Source: an uncultured Oscillospiraceae bacterium (lineage in GTDB: Bacteria > Bacillota > Clostridia > Oscillospirales > Oscillospiraceae). From it: a stretch of DNA of 64,000 nucleotides. The stretch is from assembly GCA_947627325.1 (NCBI GenBank), contig CANQVO010000001.1, positions 1 to 64,000 on the forward strand. Direction: 5' to 3'. The notes under the pieces are model-generated. The model was not told the origin of the DNA, made no database searches, and saw only the letters and a list, made by a program, of their open reading frames with translations. Of the stretch, positions 40,505 through 49,343 are shown in pieces. Position 1 is the stretch's first letter, and the number at the start of each line of letters is the position of its first letter. A program made the translations under genes and the position numbers.

Positions 40505-40863
40505 GCCGGCTGGTCGCCGCCCTGGTGGGTCTGGCCACCGGCATCCTCTCCGGCTTCGGCGTGGGGGGCGGGACGCTGCTGCTCATCTATATGACAAGCC
40601 TGGCCGGGATCGCCCAAGACCAGGCCCAGGGGATCAACCTGCTCTACTTCCTCCCCACCGCCGCCACCGCCCTGGTCTGCCACCGAAAAAACGGCTACCT
40701 GAAGCGGGAGGCCGCCCGGCCCGCCATCCTATGGGGCCTGGCGGGCACCGCCCTGGCCGCCTGGCTGGCTACGGCGCTGGATGTGGCGGTCCTGCGTAAG
40801 TGCTTCGGGGTGTTTTTGCTCCTGGTGGGCTTTCACGAGTTGTTCCGCAAAAAGGCCAGGTAG
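40501..40863 (+). CDS. TauE/SafE-family permease, C-terminal half
   Basis: A 120-residue membrane protein with the second TauE repeat LVGLATGILSGFGVGGGTLLLIYM (about 6-29) and three to four helices. It starts at the ATG inside the stop overlap (ATGA) of the first half, so both are made together, most likely as a heteromer. Its 3' end overlaps convergent ruvX by 31 bases. Confidence 0.8.
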   Translation: MSRLVAALVGLATGILSGFGVGGGTLLLIYMTSLAGIAQDQAQGINLLYFLPTAATALVCHRKNGYLKREAARPAILWGLAGTALAAWLATALDVAVLRKCFGVFLLLVGFHELFRKKAR

Positions 40864-41252
40864 CCCTCCAAGATCAGGGTGGCCGCCACCGCGTCCACCT
40901 TCTCCTTGCGCTTTTTTCCCCGGTTGCCCGTCTCGGAGAGGATGCGGTGGGCGTCCACGGTGGTGCGCCGCTCGTCCCAGAGGACCACCTCCTGCCCCGC
41001 GGCCTCCTCCACCCGCCGGGCAAAGGCGCGGTAGAGCTCCGCCCGGGGACCCTCGGTGCCGTCCATGTTCCGGGGATAGCCCATCACCAGCCGCTGGGCG
41101 CCGTGTTCCCGGGCCAGCTGGGCCAGGCGGCGGGCGACTTCCTGGGGGTCGCGGCTGTGGATGACGGTGGTGAAGCCGGGCAAAAACCCGGTGGGGTCGG
41201 AGATCGCCACCCCGGTGCGGGCGTCTCCGTAGTCGATGGCCAATACTTTCAT
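40833..41252 (-). CDS. ruvX: RuvX/YqgF Holliday-junction-resolvase-like nuclease
   Basis: A 139-residue RNase H-fold protein involved in pre-16S rRNA processing. It has the acidic active-site segments MKVLAIDYGDARTGVAISDP (1-20), the LVMGYPRNMDGTEGPRA loop (about 58-74) and WDERRTTVDAHRIL (about 95-108). The ATG follows AAGGAGG. In most Firmicutes it is next to DUF1292 yrzB and alaS; here it stands alone, converging on the TauE genes. Confidence 0.93.
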   Translation of the reverse strand: MKVLAIDYGDARTGVAISDPTGFLPGFTTVIHSRDPQEVARRLAQLAREHGAQRLVMGYPRNMDGTEGPRAELYRAFARRVEEAAGQEVVLWDERRTTVDAHRILSETGNRGKKRKEKVDAVAATLILEGYLAFLRNNS

Positions 41253-41275
41253 GACAGCCTCCTTGCAAAAAAGGG

Positions 41276-41304
41276 TTGACAAACCCGGAAGGGTCAGGTA
41301 AACT
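41276..41304 (+). promoter_or_regulatory. leuA promoter
   Basis: -35 TTGACA (41276-41281), 17 bases, -10 TAAACT (41299-41304), directly before the T-box leader. Confidence 0.8.
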
Positions 41305-41309
41305 AAACC

Positions 41310-41585
41310 ATACACAAACGCGATGACGGGAAAAAAGACCCGCCCTTCCCTCTTCAGAGAGCCGGTGTTCGGTGCGAATCGGCGTAGGCGGCGGGTGGAT
41401 AACTGGTCCCCGAGCGGCCTGCCTGAAACGATACGGACGACGAATAGGGCAGGACGGACAGCCTCGTTACCGGCCAAGGCTTTGTTGGAAGCCGATGAGC
41501 GTCCCTGGGCGACCGGGGGCGGAAGCAGGGTGGTACCGCGTTAGACTTAACGCCCCTGACCAAGAGATTGGTCGGGGGTTTTTGT
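41310..41585 (+). promoter_or_regulatory. T-box leader of leuA
   Basis: The T-box sequence AGGGTGGTACCGCG stands at 41527-41540, and the stem I distal motif AGAGAGCCGGTGTTCGGTGCGAA starts at about 41356. The terminator is CCCCTGACCAA/TTGGTCGGGG with T5 (41553-41583). Near 41400 the strand GGATAACTGGTCC would carry the specifier: CTG (Leu) followed by a purine fits the downstream gene, though UGG (Trp) overlaps it. Uncharged tRNA-Leu should stabilise the antiterminator and switch leuA on. Confidence 0.92.
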
Positions 41586-41615
41586 TCCCCACGGCCAAAA
41601 AAGGAGGTTCTCCCC

Positions 41616-43319
41616 ATGAAGCAGTCCTACGAGAAGTACATCCCCTTTACCCCCATCTCCCTGCCCGACCGCACCTGGCCGGACAAGCGGCTCACCAAGG
41701 CGCCCATCTGGTGCTCGGTGGACCTGCGGGACGGCAACCAGGCCCTGGTGGACCCCATGAACCTGGCCGAGAAGCTGGAGTATTTCCACACCCTGCTGGA
41801 CATCGGGGTGAAGGAGATCGAGATCGGCTTCCCCTCCGCCAGCGAGACGGAGTACGAGATCTGCCGGGAGCTCATCGACGGGGGCCACATCCCCGACGAC
41901 GTGACCATCCAGGTGCTGGTCCAGGCCCGGGAACACCTCATCAAGAAGACCTTTGAGGCCATCCGGGGCGCCAAGCACGTGATCTTCCACTTCTACAACT
42001 CCACCTCCACCCTCCAGCGCAAGGTGGTGTTCCACACCGACGTGGAGGGGGTGAAGAAGATCGCCGTGGACGCGGCCAAGCTCATCTACGACCTCTCCCA
42101 GGACGCCATCGCCCAGGGGATGGACCTGCGGTATGAGTACTCCCCCGAGTCCTTCATGGGCACGGAGATGGAGGCGGCGGCGGAGATCTGCGAGGCGGTG
42201 ATCCAGGCCGTCCACGCCACGCCGGAGCGGAAGATCATCCTCAACCTGCCCACCACGGTGGAGAACTGTATGCCCAACTACTTCGCCGACGAGATCGAGT
42301 ACTTCCTGCGGATCCTCCCCTCCCGGGACAGCGCCATCATCTCCCTCCACCCCCACAACGACCGGGGCGAGGGCGTGGCCACCGCCGAGATGGGCCTGCT
42401 GGCCGGGGCGGAGCGGGTGGAGGCCACCCTCTTTGGAAACGGCGAGCGCACCGGCAACGTAGACATGGTCACCCTGGCGATGAACCTCTTTACCCAGGGG
42501 GTGGATCCGGGGCTGGACTTCCACGACATCAACAAGATCAAGGATATGTACGAGCGGTGCACCAAGATGCCGGTGGGCGACCGCCAGCCCTACGCGGGCA
42601 AGCTGGTGTTCACCGCCTTCTCCGGCTCCCACCAGGACGCCATCAACAAAGGCACCCGCTACATGGACGAGAGCCACAGCGACTACTGGGAGATCCCCTA
42701 TCTGCCCATCGACCCCGCCGACCTGGGCCGCCAGTACGAGCCCATCATCCGCATCAACTCCCAGTCGGGCAAGGGGGGCGCGGCCTACGTGATGCAGCAG
42801 TCCTTCGGCTACGACATCCCCAAGGCCATGCAGCCGGAGTTCGGCCACATCGTCCAGGTGGAGACCGACCGCCTGGGCACCGAGCTCAAGCCTCAGCAGG
42901 TCTTTGACCTCTTCGACAAGGAGTACCTCTCCGCCCCCAAGACCTATCAGCTCGAGCGCAGCCGCTTTTTGGAGGACACCAAACACGGCGACGCCAGCCG
43001 GGTCACCTTTGACGGCGAGGTGGGCTACAAGGGCAAGGTCATGTGGGTCACCGGCACCGGCACCGGGCCCATCGACGCCTTCTTCAACGCCCTCCACGAC
43101 CTGCCGGAGGGGGCCATCGACGGCTATCAGTTCGTGGACTACAAGGAGCACGCCATCTCCTCCGGCGCGGACACCCAGGCGGTGTGCTACATCCGCCTAA
43201 AAGACCCCAAGGGCCGGGACGTGTTCGGCGTGGGCAAGAGCCACAACATCAACCGGGCCTCCCTCCGGGCCATCCTCTGCGCCGTCAACCGCAGTGTGGC
43301 TAAAGACCAGGAGGGCTGA
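41616..43319 (+). CDS. leuA: 2-isopropylmalate synthase (LeuA2 type)
   Basis: A 567-residue enzyme joining acetyl-CoA and 2-oxoisovalerate, the first committed step of leucine synthesis. The DRE-TIM barrel starts with WCSVDLRDGNQALVDPM (about 29-45), the metal-binding SLHPHNDRGEGVATAE follows (near 245), and a C-terminal regulatory domain for leucine feedback ends the chain. Length and sequence fit the longer LeuA2 class. The ATG follows AAGGAGG. The other leu genes are not here. Confidence 0.95.
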   Translation: MKQSYEKYIPFTPISLPDRTWPDKRLTKAPIWCSVDLRDGNQALVDPMNLAEKLEYFHTLLDIGVKEIEIGFPSASETEYEICRELIDGGHIPDDVTIQVLVQAREHLIKKTFEAIRGAKHVIFHFYNSTSTLQRKVVFHTDVEGVKKIAVDAAKLIYDLSQDAIAQGMDLRYEYSPESFMGTEMEAAAEICEAVIQAVHATPERKIILNLPTTVENCMPNYFADEIEYFLRILPSRDSAIISLHPHNDRGEGVATAEMGLLAGAERVEATLFGNGERTGNVDMVTLAMNLFTQGVDPGLDFHDINKIKDMYERCTKMPVGDRQPYAGKLVFTAFSGSHQDAINKGTRYMDESHSDYWEIPYLPIDPADLGRQYEPIIRINSQSGKGGAAYVMQQSFGYDIPKAMQPEFGHIVQVETDRLGTELKPQQVFDLFDKEYLSAPKTYQLERSRFLEDTKHGDASRVTFDGEVGYKGKVMWVTGTGTGPIDAFFNALHDLPEGAIDGYQFVDYKEHAISSGADTQAVCYIRLKDPKGRDVFGVGKSHNINRASLRAILCAVNRSVAKDQEG

Positions 43320-43331
43320 GATCAGCCCTCC
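43310..43331. other. Palindrome joining the leuA and folD stop codons
   Basis: GGAGGGCTGA and TCAGCCCTCC are perfect 10-bp arms around a 2-base centre. Each arm contains the TGA stop of one of the two convergent genes, only 2 bases apart. No T run follows on either strand, so if it ends transcription it does so without the usual intrinsic form. Confidence 0.7.
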
Positions 43332-44170
43332 AGCCCCAGGTGGGCCAGGGCGGCGCGGTAGGTGTTCACCATGAGCATGGCCCGGGTCATGAGCCCCACG
43401 CCGCCGGGCACGGGGGTGAGGTAGCCCGCCCTGGGCGCGACGCTCTCCACGTCCACATCCCCGCACAGCTTGCCCTGAGCGTCCCGGTTCATGGCCACGT
43501 CCACCACCACCGCGCCCTCCTTCACCATATCCCCGGTCACCAGGCCGGTCTTGCCCACGGCGGACACCAAAATGTCCGCCGTGGCGCATTTTTCCGCCAG
43601 ATCCGGGGTCTTGGAGTGGCAGACGGTCACCGTGCCGTTCTCCGCCAGCAGGAGCATGGCCATGGGCTTGCCCACGATGTTGGATCGGCCCAGCACCACG
43701 CAGTTCTTCCCCGCCGGGGAGACCCCGTACTCGTGGAGCAGCTCCATCACCCCGCCGGGGGTGCAGGGGACAAAGCCGCCCTTCTGGCCGGTGTAGAGCC
43801 GGCCCACGTTCACCGGGTGGAAGCAGTCCACGTCCTTGTCCGGGGCGATGGCCTCCAGCAGGGCGACCTCGTCCAACCCCTCGGGGAGGGGCAGTTGGAC
43901 CAGGATGCCGTCCACGTCGGCCCGGGCGTTGAGGGCGGCGATCAGGTCCAGGAGCTCGGCCTGGGTAGTGGTGGCGGGCAGGGCGTATTCCTCGCTATAA
44001 AACCCGCACGCCTCGCAGTCCCGGCGCTTGCCGTTGACGTAGGTGCGGCTGGCGGGGTCGTCCCCCACCAGGATCACCGCAAGGCCCGGTTTTCTGGACA
44101 GGGCCTTTACCTTTTCGGCCAGTTGGGCCTTGATCTTGGCCGCCAGGGCCTTACCGTCCAGAGTCGTCAT
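43322..44170 (-). CDS. folD: Bifunctional methylene-THF dehydrogenase/cyclohydrolase FolD
   Basis: A 282-residue enzyme interconverting methylene-, methenyl- and formyl-tetrahydrofolate. The family motifs DDPASRTYVNGKRRDCEACG (about 37-56, with the catalytic Lys), GILVQLPLPEGLD (about 92-104) and GRSNIVGKPMAMLLL (about 160-174, NADP site) are all present. Its start overlaps the lgt 3' end by 20 bases, so the two are co-translated. Confidence 0.97.
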   Translation of the reverse strand: MTTLDGKALAAKIKAQLAEKVKALSRKPGLAVILVGDDPASRTYVNGKRRDCEACGFYSEEYALPATTTQAELLDLIAALNARADVDGILVQLPLPEGLDEVALLEAIAPDKDVDCFHPVNVGRLYTGQKGGFVPCTPGGVMELLHEYGVSPAGKNCVVLGRSNIVGKPMAMLLLAENGTVTVCHSKTPDLAEKCATADILVSAVGKTGLVTGDMVKEGAVVVDVAMNRDAQGKLCGDVDVESVAPRAGYLTPVPGGVGLMTRAMLMVNTYRAALAHLGLEG

Positions 44171-45035
44171 CTTCCCGCTCCTCCTTCTGTTTCACTTGGT
44201 TGACGTACAGCTCCTGGGGGCTGTGCTTTTTGATTGCCAGATGGTAGATCAGACACCCCAGGGCCACCAGGGCGGACAGGGCCGCCACCAACTGGGACAC
44301 CCGGATGGGCGCGCCGAAGAGCCGCAGGCCGAAGAGGTACAGGCTGTCGCTCCGCAACCCCTCGATCCAGGTCCGGCCCAGGCCGTACCAGAGCACGTAG
44401 GTCAAAAAGATCTGCCCGTCGAATTTCCGCCAGCGCCAGAGAATGAGCAGGACCAGCGCCAGCCCCGCCACGTTCCACAAGCTCTCGTAGAGGAAGGTGG
44501 GGTGGACCTCCAGCCCGTCCACCCCCATCCGCCAGGGCAGGGTGGTCTCGCCGCCGTAGGCCTCGGCGTTGACAAAGTTCCCCCAACGGCCCACGGCCTG
44601 GCCGATGAGCAGGCCGATGGCCCCCAGGTCGGCGAAGGCGGCGGGGCGGATCTTTTTCACCTTGCAGTAGATGTAGCCCGCCAGCACCGCGGCGATGATC
44701 CCGCCGTAGATGGCAAGTCCCCCGTCCCAAATGCGGACCATGGCGGCGAAGTTCAGCCGGCCCTGGTCGTCCCGGAACAGGTCCAGGTAAAAGAGGATGT
44801 AGTAGAGCCGGGCCCCGACGATGCCCAGGGGCACGGCGATGAGGGAGATGTCCACCGTGTTGTCCGGCACGATGCCCAGCCGGGGGGCCAGGCGGTGGCA
44901 GACCGCCACCGCCAGCACCACCCCCAGGGCGATGATGATCCCGTACCAGTAGATGGGGTGGCCGAACACCTCCAGGGCCACCCGGTTCAGGTGGAACGTC
45001 AGGCCCAGGCCGGGAAAGGTGACCGTCTGGCTCAT
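44151..45035 (-). CDS. lgt: Prolipoprotein diacylglyceryl transferase Lgt
   Basis: A 294-residue membrane enzyme with seven helices that attaches diacylglycerol to the lipobox Cys of prolipoproteins. The signature GRWGNFVNAEAYGG (about 138-151) with catalytic residues is present, as is the HPTFLYESLWN segment. It starts at the ATG inside an ATGA overlap with the upstream M16 peptidase gene. It serves exported proteins such as the lipoprotein at 27 kb. Confidence 0.95.
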   Translation of the reverse strand: MSQTVTFPGLGLTFHLNRVALEVFGHPIYWYGIIIALGVVLAVAVCHRLAPRLGIVPDNTVDISLIAVPLGIVGARLYYILFYLDLFRDDQGRLNFAAMVRIWDGGLAIYGGIIAAVLAGYIYCKVKKIRPAAFADLGAIGLLIGQAVGRWGNFVNAEAYGGETTLPWRMGVDGLEVHPTFLYESLWNVAGLALVLLILWRWRKFDGQIFLTYVLWYGLGRTWIEGLRSDSLYLFGLRLFGAPIRVSQLVAALSALVALGCLIYHLAIKKHSPQELYVNQVKQKEEREDDDSGR

Positions 45036-46312
45036 GCCGCCCCACCTCCCGGCGTGATGACCGCCAGGGCGGCCTGGGCCTCCACGAACCACGTTCGGAT
45101 AAACTCCGCCACATCCTGGGCGGTGATGGAGCGGAAGACCTCCGGGAAGGTCAGGTAGTCCACCCCGTCAAAGTAGCTCTGGGCCAGCTCCACGGCGGTG
45201 TTCTCAAAGGAGTTGAGCTGGCTGACCATGCCGCCGTAGGCCGCCTTTTTGGCCCGCTGGAAGACCTCCGGGGCAAAGCCCTCCCGGCCCAGGCGCGCGC
45301 ACTCGGCCAGCACCTGGTCCCGCACCGCCCGGGGGTCTTTGCTCTCCCCGCCCAGGGCGAAGAAAGCGCAGCCGGGGTAGTCCTCGTAGCCGTAGCCGAA
45401 GCTCCGGGTGAGAAGTCCGGCGTTGTAGAGCCGGGTGTACAGGGGGCTGGAGTCCCCCACCAGCAGGTCCCCGGCCAGGTCGCCGATCAGCTGGGCGCGC
45501 AGGCGCTCCGGCCCGTAGCCGGGGTCGGGGAGCTTAAAGCCAAACTGAAAGAGGGGCGCGGACACCGCCATGGCGCGGCTCGTCTCGTGGGAGACGGCCT
45601 CCCGGGGCTCGGCCCCGCCGTAGTCCCGCGCCGGGTCGCCGGTGCCGGGGGCGGTGACCACCTCCCGGGCGATGTCCATGACCTCTTCGGGGTCCACGTT
45701 GCCCACCACCGTGAGCACCATGTTGGCGGGGTTGTAGAAGGCCCCGTGGCAGGTGTAGAGGGTCTGGGGGGTGATCTGGGCGATGGACGCCTGGGTCCCG
45801 GCGATGTGGGTGCGGACGGGGTGGTGGGCGTAGAGGCAGTTCAGGAGGTCGTAGAACACCTCCGTGTCCGCCTCGTCGTCCCCCATGGCGATCTCCTGGC
45901 CGATGATGCCCTGCTCCTTGGCTACGCTCTCGGGGGTGAAATAGGGCTCGGTGACAAAGCCCAGCAGGGTCCGCAGATTCTCCGCGAAGCCCTGGGTGCA
46001 CTGGAAGAAGTACCCGGTGATGCCAAAGCTGGTGAAGGCGTTGGGGTCGGAGCCGTTGGCGGCCATGATCTGCAGGGCGTTTCCGTCCTTGGTGTCAAAG
46101 AGCTTGTGCTCCAAAAAGTGGGCCACCCCGGCGGGGGTGTCCTGCCAGCCCGCCTGGGTCTGGAAGCGCATATCCATCCCGCCGTAGCGGGTGGCGAAAA
46201 AGGCGAACTGCTTGCCGTAGCCGGGCCGCCGGTCCACAAAGACGTGGAGGCCGTTGTCCAGCGCGCCGTGGAACAGGCGCGTCCCCAGCTTGTCGTAGCG
46301 TCTCTCCTCCAT
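45032..46312 (-). CDS. M16-family zinc peptidase (YmfH-like)
   Basis: A 426-residue pitrilysin-family protein with the inverted zinc motif HFLEH (residues 65-69) and the downstream acidic ligand region AKEQGIIGQEIAM (near 130-142). The second, inactive M16 half fills the C-terminal part (about 190-420). It lies 3 bases after a partner lacking the zinc motif, the usual YmfF/YmfH pairing of active and inactive M16 chains. Substrate unknown; such pairs are proposed to degrade peptides. Confidence 0.9.
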   Translation of the reverse strand: MEERRYDKLGTRLFHGALDNGLHVFVDRRPGYGKQFAFFATRYGGMDMRFQTQAGWQDTPAGVAHFLEHKLFDTKDGNALQIMAANGSDPNAFTSFGITGYFFQCTQGFAENLRTLLGFVTEPYFTPESVAKEQGIIGQEIAMGDDEADTEVFYDLLNCLYAHHPVRTHIAGTQASIAQITPQTLYTCHGAFYNPANMVLTVVGNVDPEEVMDIAREVVTAPGTGDPARDYGGAEPREAVSHETSRAMAVSAPLFQFGFKLPDPGYGPERLRAQLIGDLAGDLLVGDSSPLYTRLYNAGLLTRSFGYGYEDYPGCAFFALGGESKDPRAVRDQVLAECARLGREGFAPEVFQRAKKAAYGGMVSQLNSFENTAVELAQSYFDGVDYLTFPEVFRSITAQDVAEFIRTWFVEAQAALAVITPGGGAA

Positions 46313-46315
46313 GGC

Positions 46316-47605
46316 TCAGCCCTCCTTTCCCATCAGGCGGTAGATGGCGTCCAGCTCCATGCCCCGGGCCACCGCGGCCACCTCCTGGGCGGTCACCCGC
46401 TCCAGCCGGGCGATCAGCTCCTCCGGCGTCTCGGCGGAGCCTGTGATGGCGGCGGTGAGCCAGTACTGCTCCAGCCCCGCCCGGCTGTCCAGGGTGCTCT
46501 GACAGCTGTTGATGACCGCCTGCTTGGCGCTGGTCAATTCCTCGGGGGTAAAGTCCCCGGCCTTTACGGCCTCCAACTGGGCCAGGATCTCGTCCTGGGC
46601 CTCCTTCATCTTGTCAAACTCCACCCCGGAGGACACCGTCATGATCCCCTTCACCGCCTCCACGGAGGAGCTGGCGTAGTAGCACAGGGACAGCTTCTCC
46701 CGGACGTTCAAAAACAGCTTGGACGTGGCGGTGCCGCCGTAGAGGGCGCTGAAGACCAGCAGGGCCGGGTAGTTCTCCCCCCGGGCGTCCGCCCCGCCGG
46801 TGCGGAAGCCCAGGCTCAGCTTGCCCTGGGTCACGTCCAGGTGGTCAGCCACCTCCCGGGGGCTCTCCCCGCCGGCGTGGGGCCGCGCGTCGCAGGTCAG
46901 CGCCGCCGTCGGCCCGCTCCGGCGGGCCTTTAACCCCTCCGCCAGGGGGGACAGGGCCTCCCGCACCCGCTGGACCGGGGCGCTGCCGCAGTAGTGGAGC
47001 TCCACCTGGGCGGAGGACAACAGCCGCTGGTAGGCCGCCCAGGCGCTCTGGGGGGTGAGGGCGGCGGCCGCCTCCTCCGAGCCCAGCCGGTCCACCCCGT
47101 AGGCCTCTCCCCGGCACATCTCCTGGGTCAGGCGGAGGGCGGCGTAGGCGCGCTTGTCGTTCATCTGGGCCCGGATGGCCTGGATCAGGTTCTCCCGCTC
47201 CCCGGCCACGTACGCCTCCAAAAAGACGCCGTCCCGGGTCACGGGCTCCAGGAGTAGGGAGGTGAGCAGTTCCACCGCGGGCTCCAACACCCGCTCCCCC
47301 TCCAGGGTGTACGCGTCGTCCAGAAAGCTGCCCATGAGGCCCAGGCACTGGGTCTCCCCTCTCTTCCGCGCCACCGGCTCCAGCGCGCCGCCGTAGAGCT
47401 CCTCCAGGCGGACGCTGATCTCCCCCATGGTGGGCCAGGTTTCACAGCCCCGGCGCAGGACGTAGGGGACCAGGGCGTTGGCCGAGGCGGTCTCCCGGTC
47501 CAGGGGGGTCAGGAACGTGGCCGACAGCGAGGCGCTTTTGAACTTGTCGGTCTGGATGGCGGTCAGGGCCACACCGGGGGCCAGGACCTCTCTTGTTACC
47601 TTCAT
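46316..47605 (-). CDS. M16-family peptidase-like protein without zinc motif (YmfF-like)
   Basis: A 429-residue M16 fold protein that starts MKVTREVLAPGVALTAIQTD. At the position of HxxEH it reads SANALVPYVLRRG, so it cannot bind zinc and is probably the structural partner of the downstream active subunit. The C-terminal domain keeps the Arg/Tyr substrate region (REKLSLCYYASS). The ATG is preceded by AAAGGAG. It is the first gene of an M16-M16-lgt-folD operon. Confidence 0.88.
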   Translation of the reverse strand: MKVTREVLAPGVALTAIQTDKFKSASLSATFLTPLDRETASANALVPYVLRRGCETWPTMGEISVRLEELYGGALEPVARKRGETQCLGLMGSFLDDAYTLEGERVLEPAVELLTSLLLEPVTRDGVFLEAYVAGERENLIQAIRAQMNDKRAYAALRLTQEMCRGEAYGVDRLGSEEAAAALTPQSAWAAYQRLLSSAQVELHYCGSAPVQRVREALSPLAEGLKARRSGPTAALTCDARPHAGGESPREVADHLDVTQGKLSLGFRTGGADARGENYPALLVFSALYGGTATSKLFLNVREKLSLCYYASSSVEAVKGIMTVSSGVEFDKMKEAQDEILAQLEAVKAGDFTPEELTSAKQAVINSCQSTLDSRAGLEQYWLTAAITGSAETPEELIARLERVTAQEVAAVARGMELDAIYRLMGKEG

Positions 47606-47694
47606 AGGCGGCTCTCCTTTGGTCGGTAAAATGTAGCGCAAGGATAGTATACAACATTTTCCCCCGTTTGGCACCTATTATTTTCCCCCGGGGG

Positions 47695-47846
47695 CCAAAA
47701 CATAATTTCGCCACCCGAGGGCCATACTGACCCCCAGGTGGCGAGAGCGCCAAAACAGGGCCGGACGCCGCTTTTGGGGCGGACGCCGCCCGCCTTACGG
47801 CGCGGGCCGCCGCAAGGCGTCTGACCAGGGTGGTGAATGTGAAAGC
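47695..47846. other. Intergenic structured segment
   Basis: The gap before the small Cys-rich ORF holds nested inverted repeats: TCGCCACC (near 47707) with GGTGGCGA (near 47736), GACGCC with GGCGTC, and GCCCGCC with GGCGCGGGC, plus two near-identical GGACGCCGC units. It could be the leader of the small ORF. No known riboswitch consensus was recognised. Confidence 0.35.
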
Positions 47847-48023
47847 ATGAGCTTGATCGGCTGTACCGACGACTGCCTCTACCAAAAGGACGGCTACTGC
47901 CTTTTGGAGCGGGCCATGTCCAGCGGGGTGGCGCGGGGGGAGAGCCCCTGCGTCAACTACGTGCCCCGGTCACAGGATGGCCGCCAGGGCCTCCCGGATG
48001 TTCCGCACCCGGATGAGCTGTAA
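47847..48023 (+). CDS. Small Cys-rich conserved protein
   Basis: A 58-residue protein MSLIGCTDDCLYQKDGYCLLERAMSS.. that follows the pattern of a common small clostridial family (C-x3-C-x-YQ-x-DG-x-C, then SS, then C near residue 41), often mis-labelled hydroxymyristoyl-ACP dehydratase. Four Cys suggest metal or Fe/S binding. The Shine-Dalgarno is weak (GGTGGTGA). Its last 54 bases overlap the 3' end of convergent radA. It was recognised by pattern memory only. Confidence 0.65.
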   Translation: MSLIGCTDDCLYQKDGYCLLERAMSSGVARGESPCVNYVPRSQDGRQGLPDVPHPDEL

Positions 48024-49343
48024 CCCCTCCAGTTTGGGCAGCTTGCCGTGATTCTGCGCGGGGACCAGGCATTTGGTAAAGCCCAGCCGCTGGACCTCCG
48101 CCAGCCGCTGAGAAAGGGAGTTGACGCTCCGCAGTTCCCCGGTGAGGCCCACCTCCCCGATGGCGGCCAGGTCCCCGGGAACGGCCTTGTCCCGGAAGCT
48201 GGAGGCCAGGGCCACGATGGCGGCCAGATCGGCGGCGGGCTCCCCCACCCACAGTCCGCCGATGACGTTGAGGTAGGCGTCGCAGCTGTTCACCATCAGC
48301 CCGCCCCGCTTTTCCAGCACCGCCAGCAGGAGCATGGCCCGGTTGTAGTCAAAGCCGTTGCTGGTGCGCCGGGCGTTTCCGTAGCCGCTGGGGACCAGGA
48401 GGGCCTGGATCTCCGCCAGCACCGGCCGCGCCCCCTCCATCACGCAGGTGACGCAGGTGCCGGGGGTGTCCTGGGGCCGGCCGGACAGCAGGGCCTCCGA
48501 GGGGTTGGGCACCTGGGTGAGCCCCTCGTCCCCCATCTCGAACACGCCGATCTCATTGGTGGCGCCGAAGCGGTTCTTGGCCGCCCGGAGGATGCGGTGG
48601 GACATATGCTCCTCCCCCTCAAAGAGCAGGACGCAGTCCACCATGTGCTCCAGGACTTTAGGCCCCGCCAGGGACCCCTCCTTGTTGATGTGGCCGATGA
48701 CGAAGACGGTGATGCCCTGGCCCTTGGCCAGCTGCATCAGCGCCATGGTGCACTCCTTCACCTGCCCCACGCTGCCCGGGGAGGCGGAGGCGTCGCCGTT
48801 GTACATGGTCTGGATGGAGTCCACGATGAGCACGTCCGGCTTCAGCTCGTTCACCGACTCCAGCACGTCCTCCAGGTTCGTCTCGCTCAGGAGGTACAGC
48901 CCCTCCCCCCGGACCCTCAGCCGCTCCGCCCGGAGCTTGATCTGCCGCTGGGACTCCTCCCCGGATACATACAGCACGTTGGCGAAGCGGCACAGGCTGT
49001 CGCAGATCTGGAGCATGAGGGTGGACTTGCCGATCCCCGGCGCGCCGCCCACTAGCACCAGCGAGCCCTTCACCGCCCCGCCGCCCAGGACCCGGTCCAG
49101 CTCGCTCATGCCCGTCTCAAAGCGAAGCTCGTCGGTGGTCTCCACCTCCCCGATGGGCTTGGGGCGGTTCATCGTCCCGGCCAGGCCGCCCCGGCGGGGG
49201 GCGGCGGACTTTTTGGCGGCCGCCTCGGCGGGCTGTTCCACGATGGTGTTCCACGCCCCGCAGGCGGAACACTGGCCCTGCCACTTGGGGGTCTCATTCC
49301 CACATTCCGTGCAGTAAAACACTCGTTTCGCCTTGGGAGCCAT
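47970..49343 (-). CDS. radA: DNA repair protein RadA
   Basis: A 457-residue RecA-like helicase that extends recombination branches. It has the N-terminal zinc finger CTEC..CSAC (residues 10-34), Walker A GGAPGIGKST (near 98), the RadA-specific KNRFG motif in AAKNRFGATNEIGVFEM (near 260), and the C-terminal Lon-like domain with GEVGLTGELRSV. It overlaps the cwlD 3' end by 50 bases, which couples the two genes. Confidence 0.97.
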   Translation of the reverse strand: MAPKAKRVFYCTECGNETPKWQGQCSACGAWNTIVEQPAEAAAKKSAAPRRGGLAGTMNRPKPIGEVETTDELRFETGMSELDRVLGGGAVKGSLVLVGGAPGIGKSTLMLQICDSLCRFANVLYVSGEESQRQIKLRAERLRVRGEGLYLLSETNLEDVLESVNELKPDVLIVDSIQTMYNGDASASPGSVGQVKECTMALMQLAKGQGITVFVIGHINKEGSLAGPKVLEHMVDCVLLFEGEEHMSHRILRAAKNRFGATNEIGVFEMGDEGLTQVPNPSEALLSGRPQDTPGTCVTCVMEGARPVLAEIQALLVPSGYGNARRTSNGFDYNRAMLLLAVLEKRGGLMVNSCDAYLNVIGGLWVGEPAADLAAIVALASSFRDKAVPGDLAAIGEVGLTGELRSVNSLSQRLAEVQRLGFTKCLVPAQNHGKLPKLEGLQLIRVRNIREALAAIL

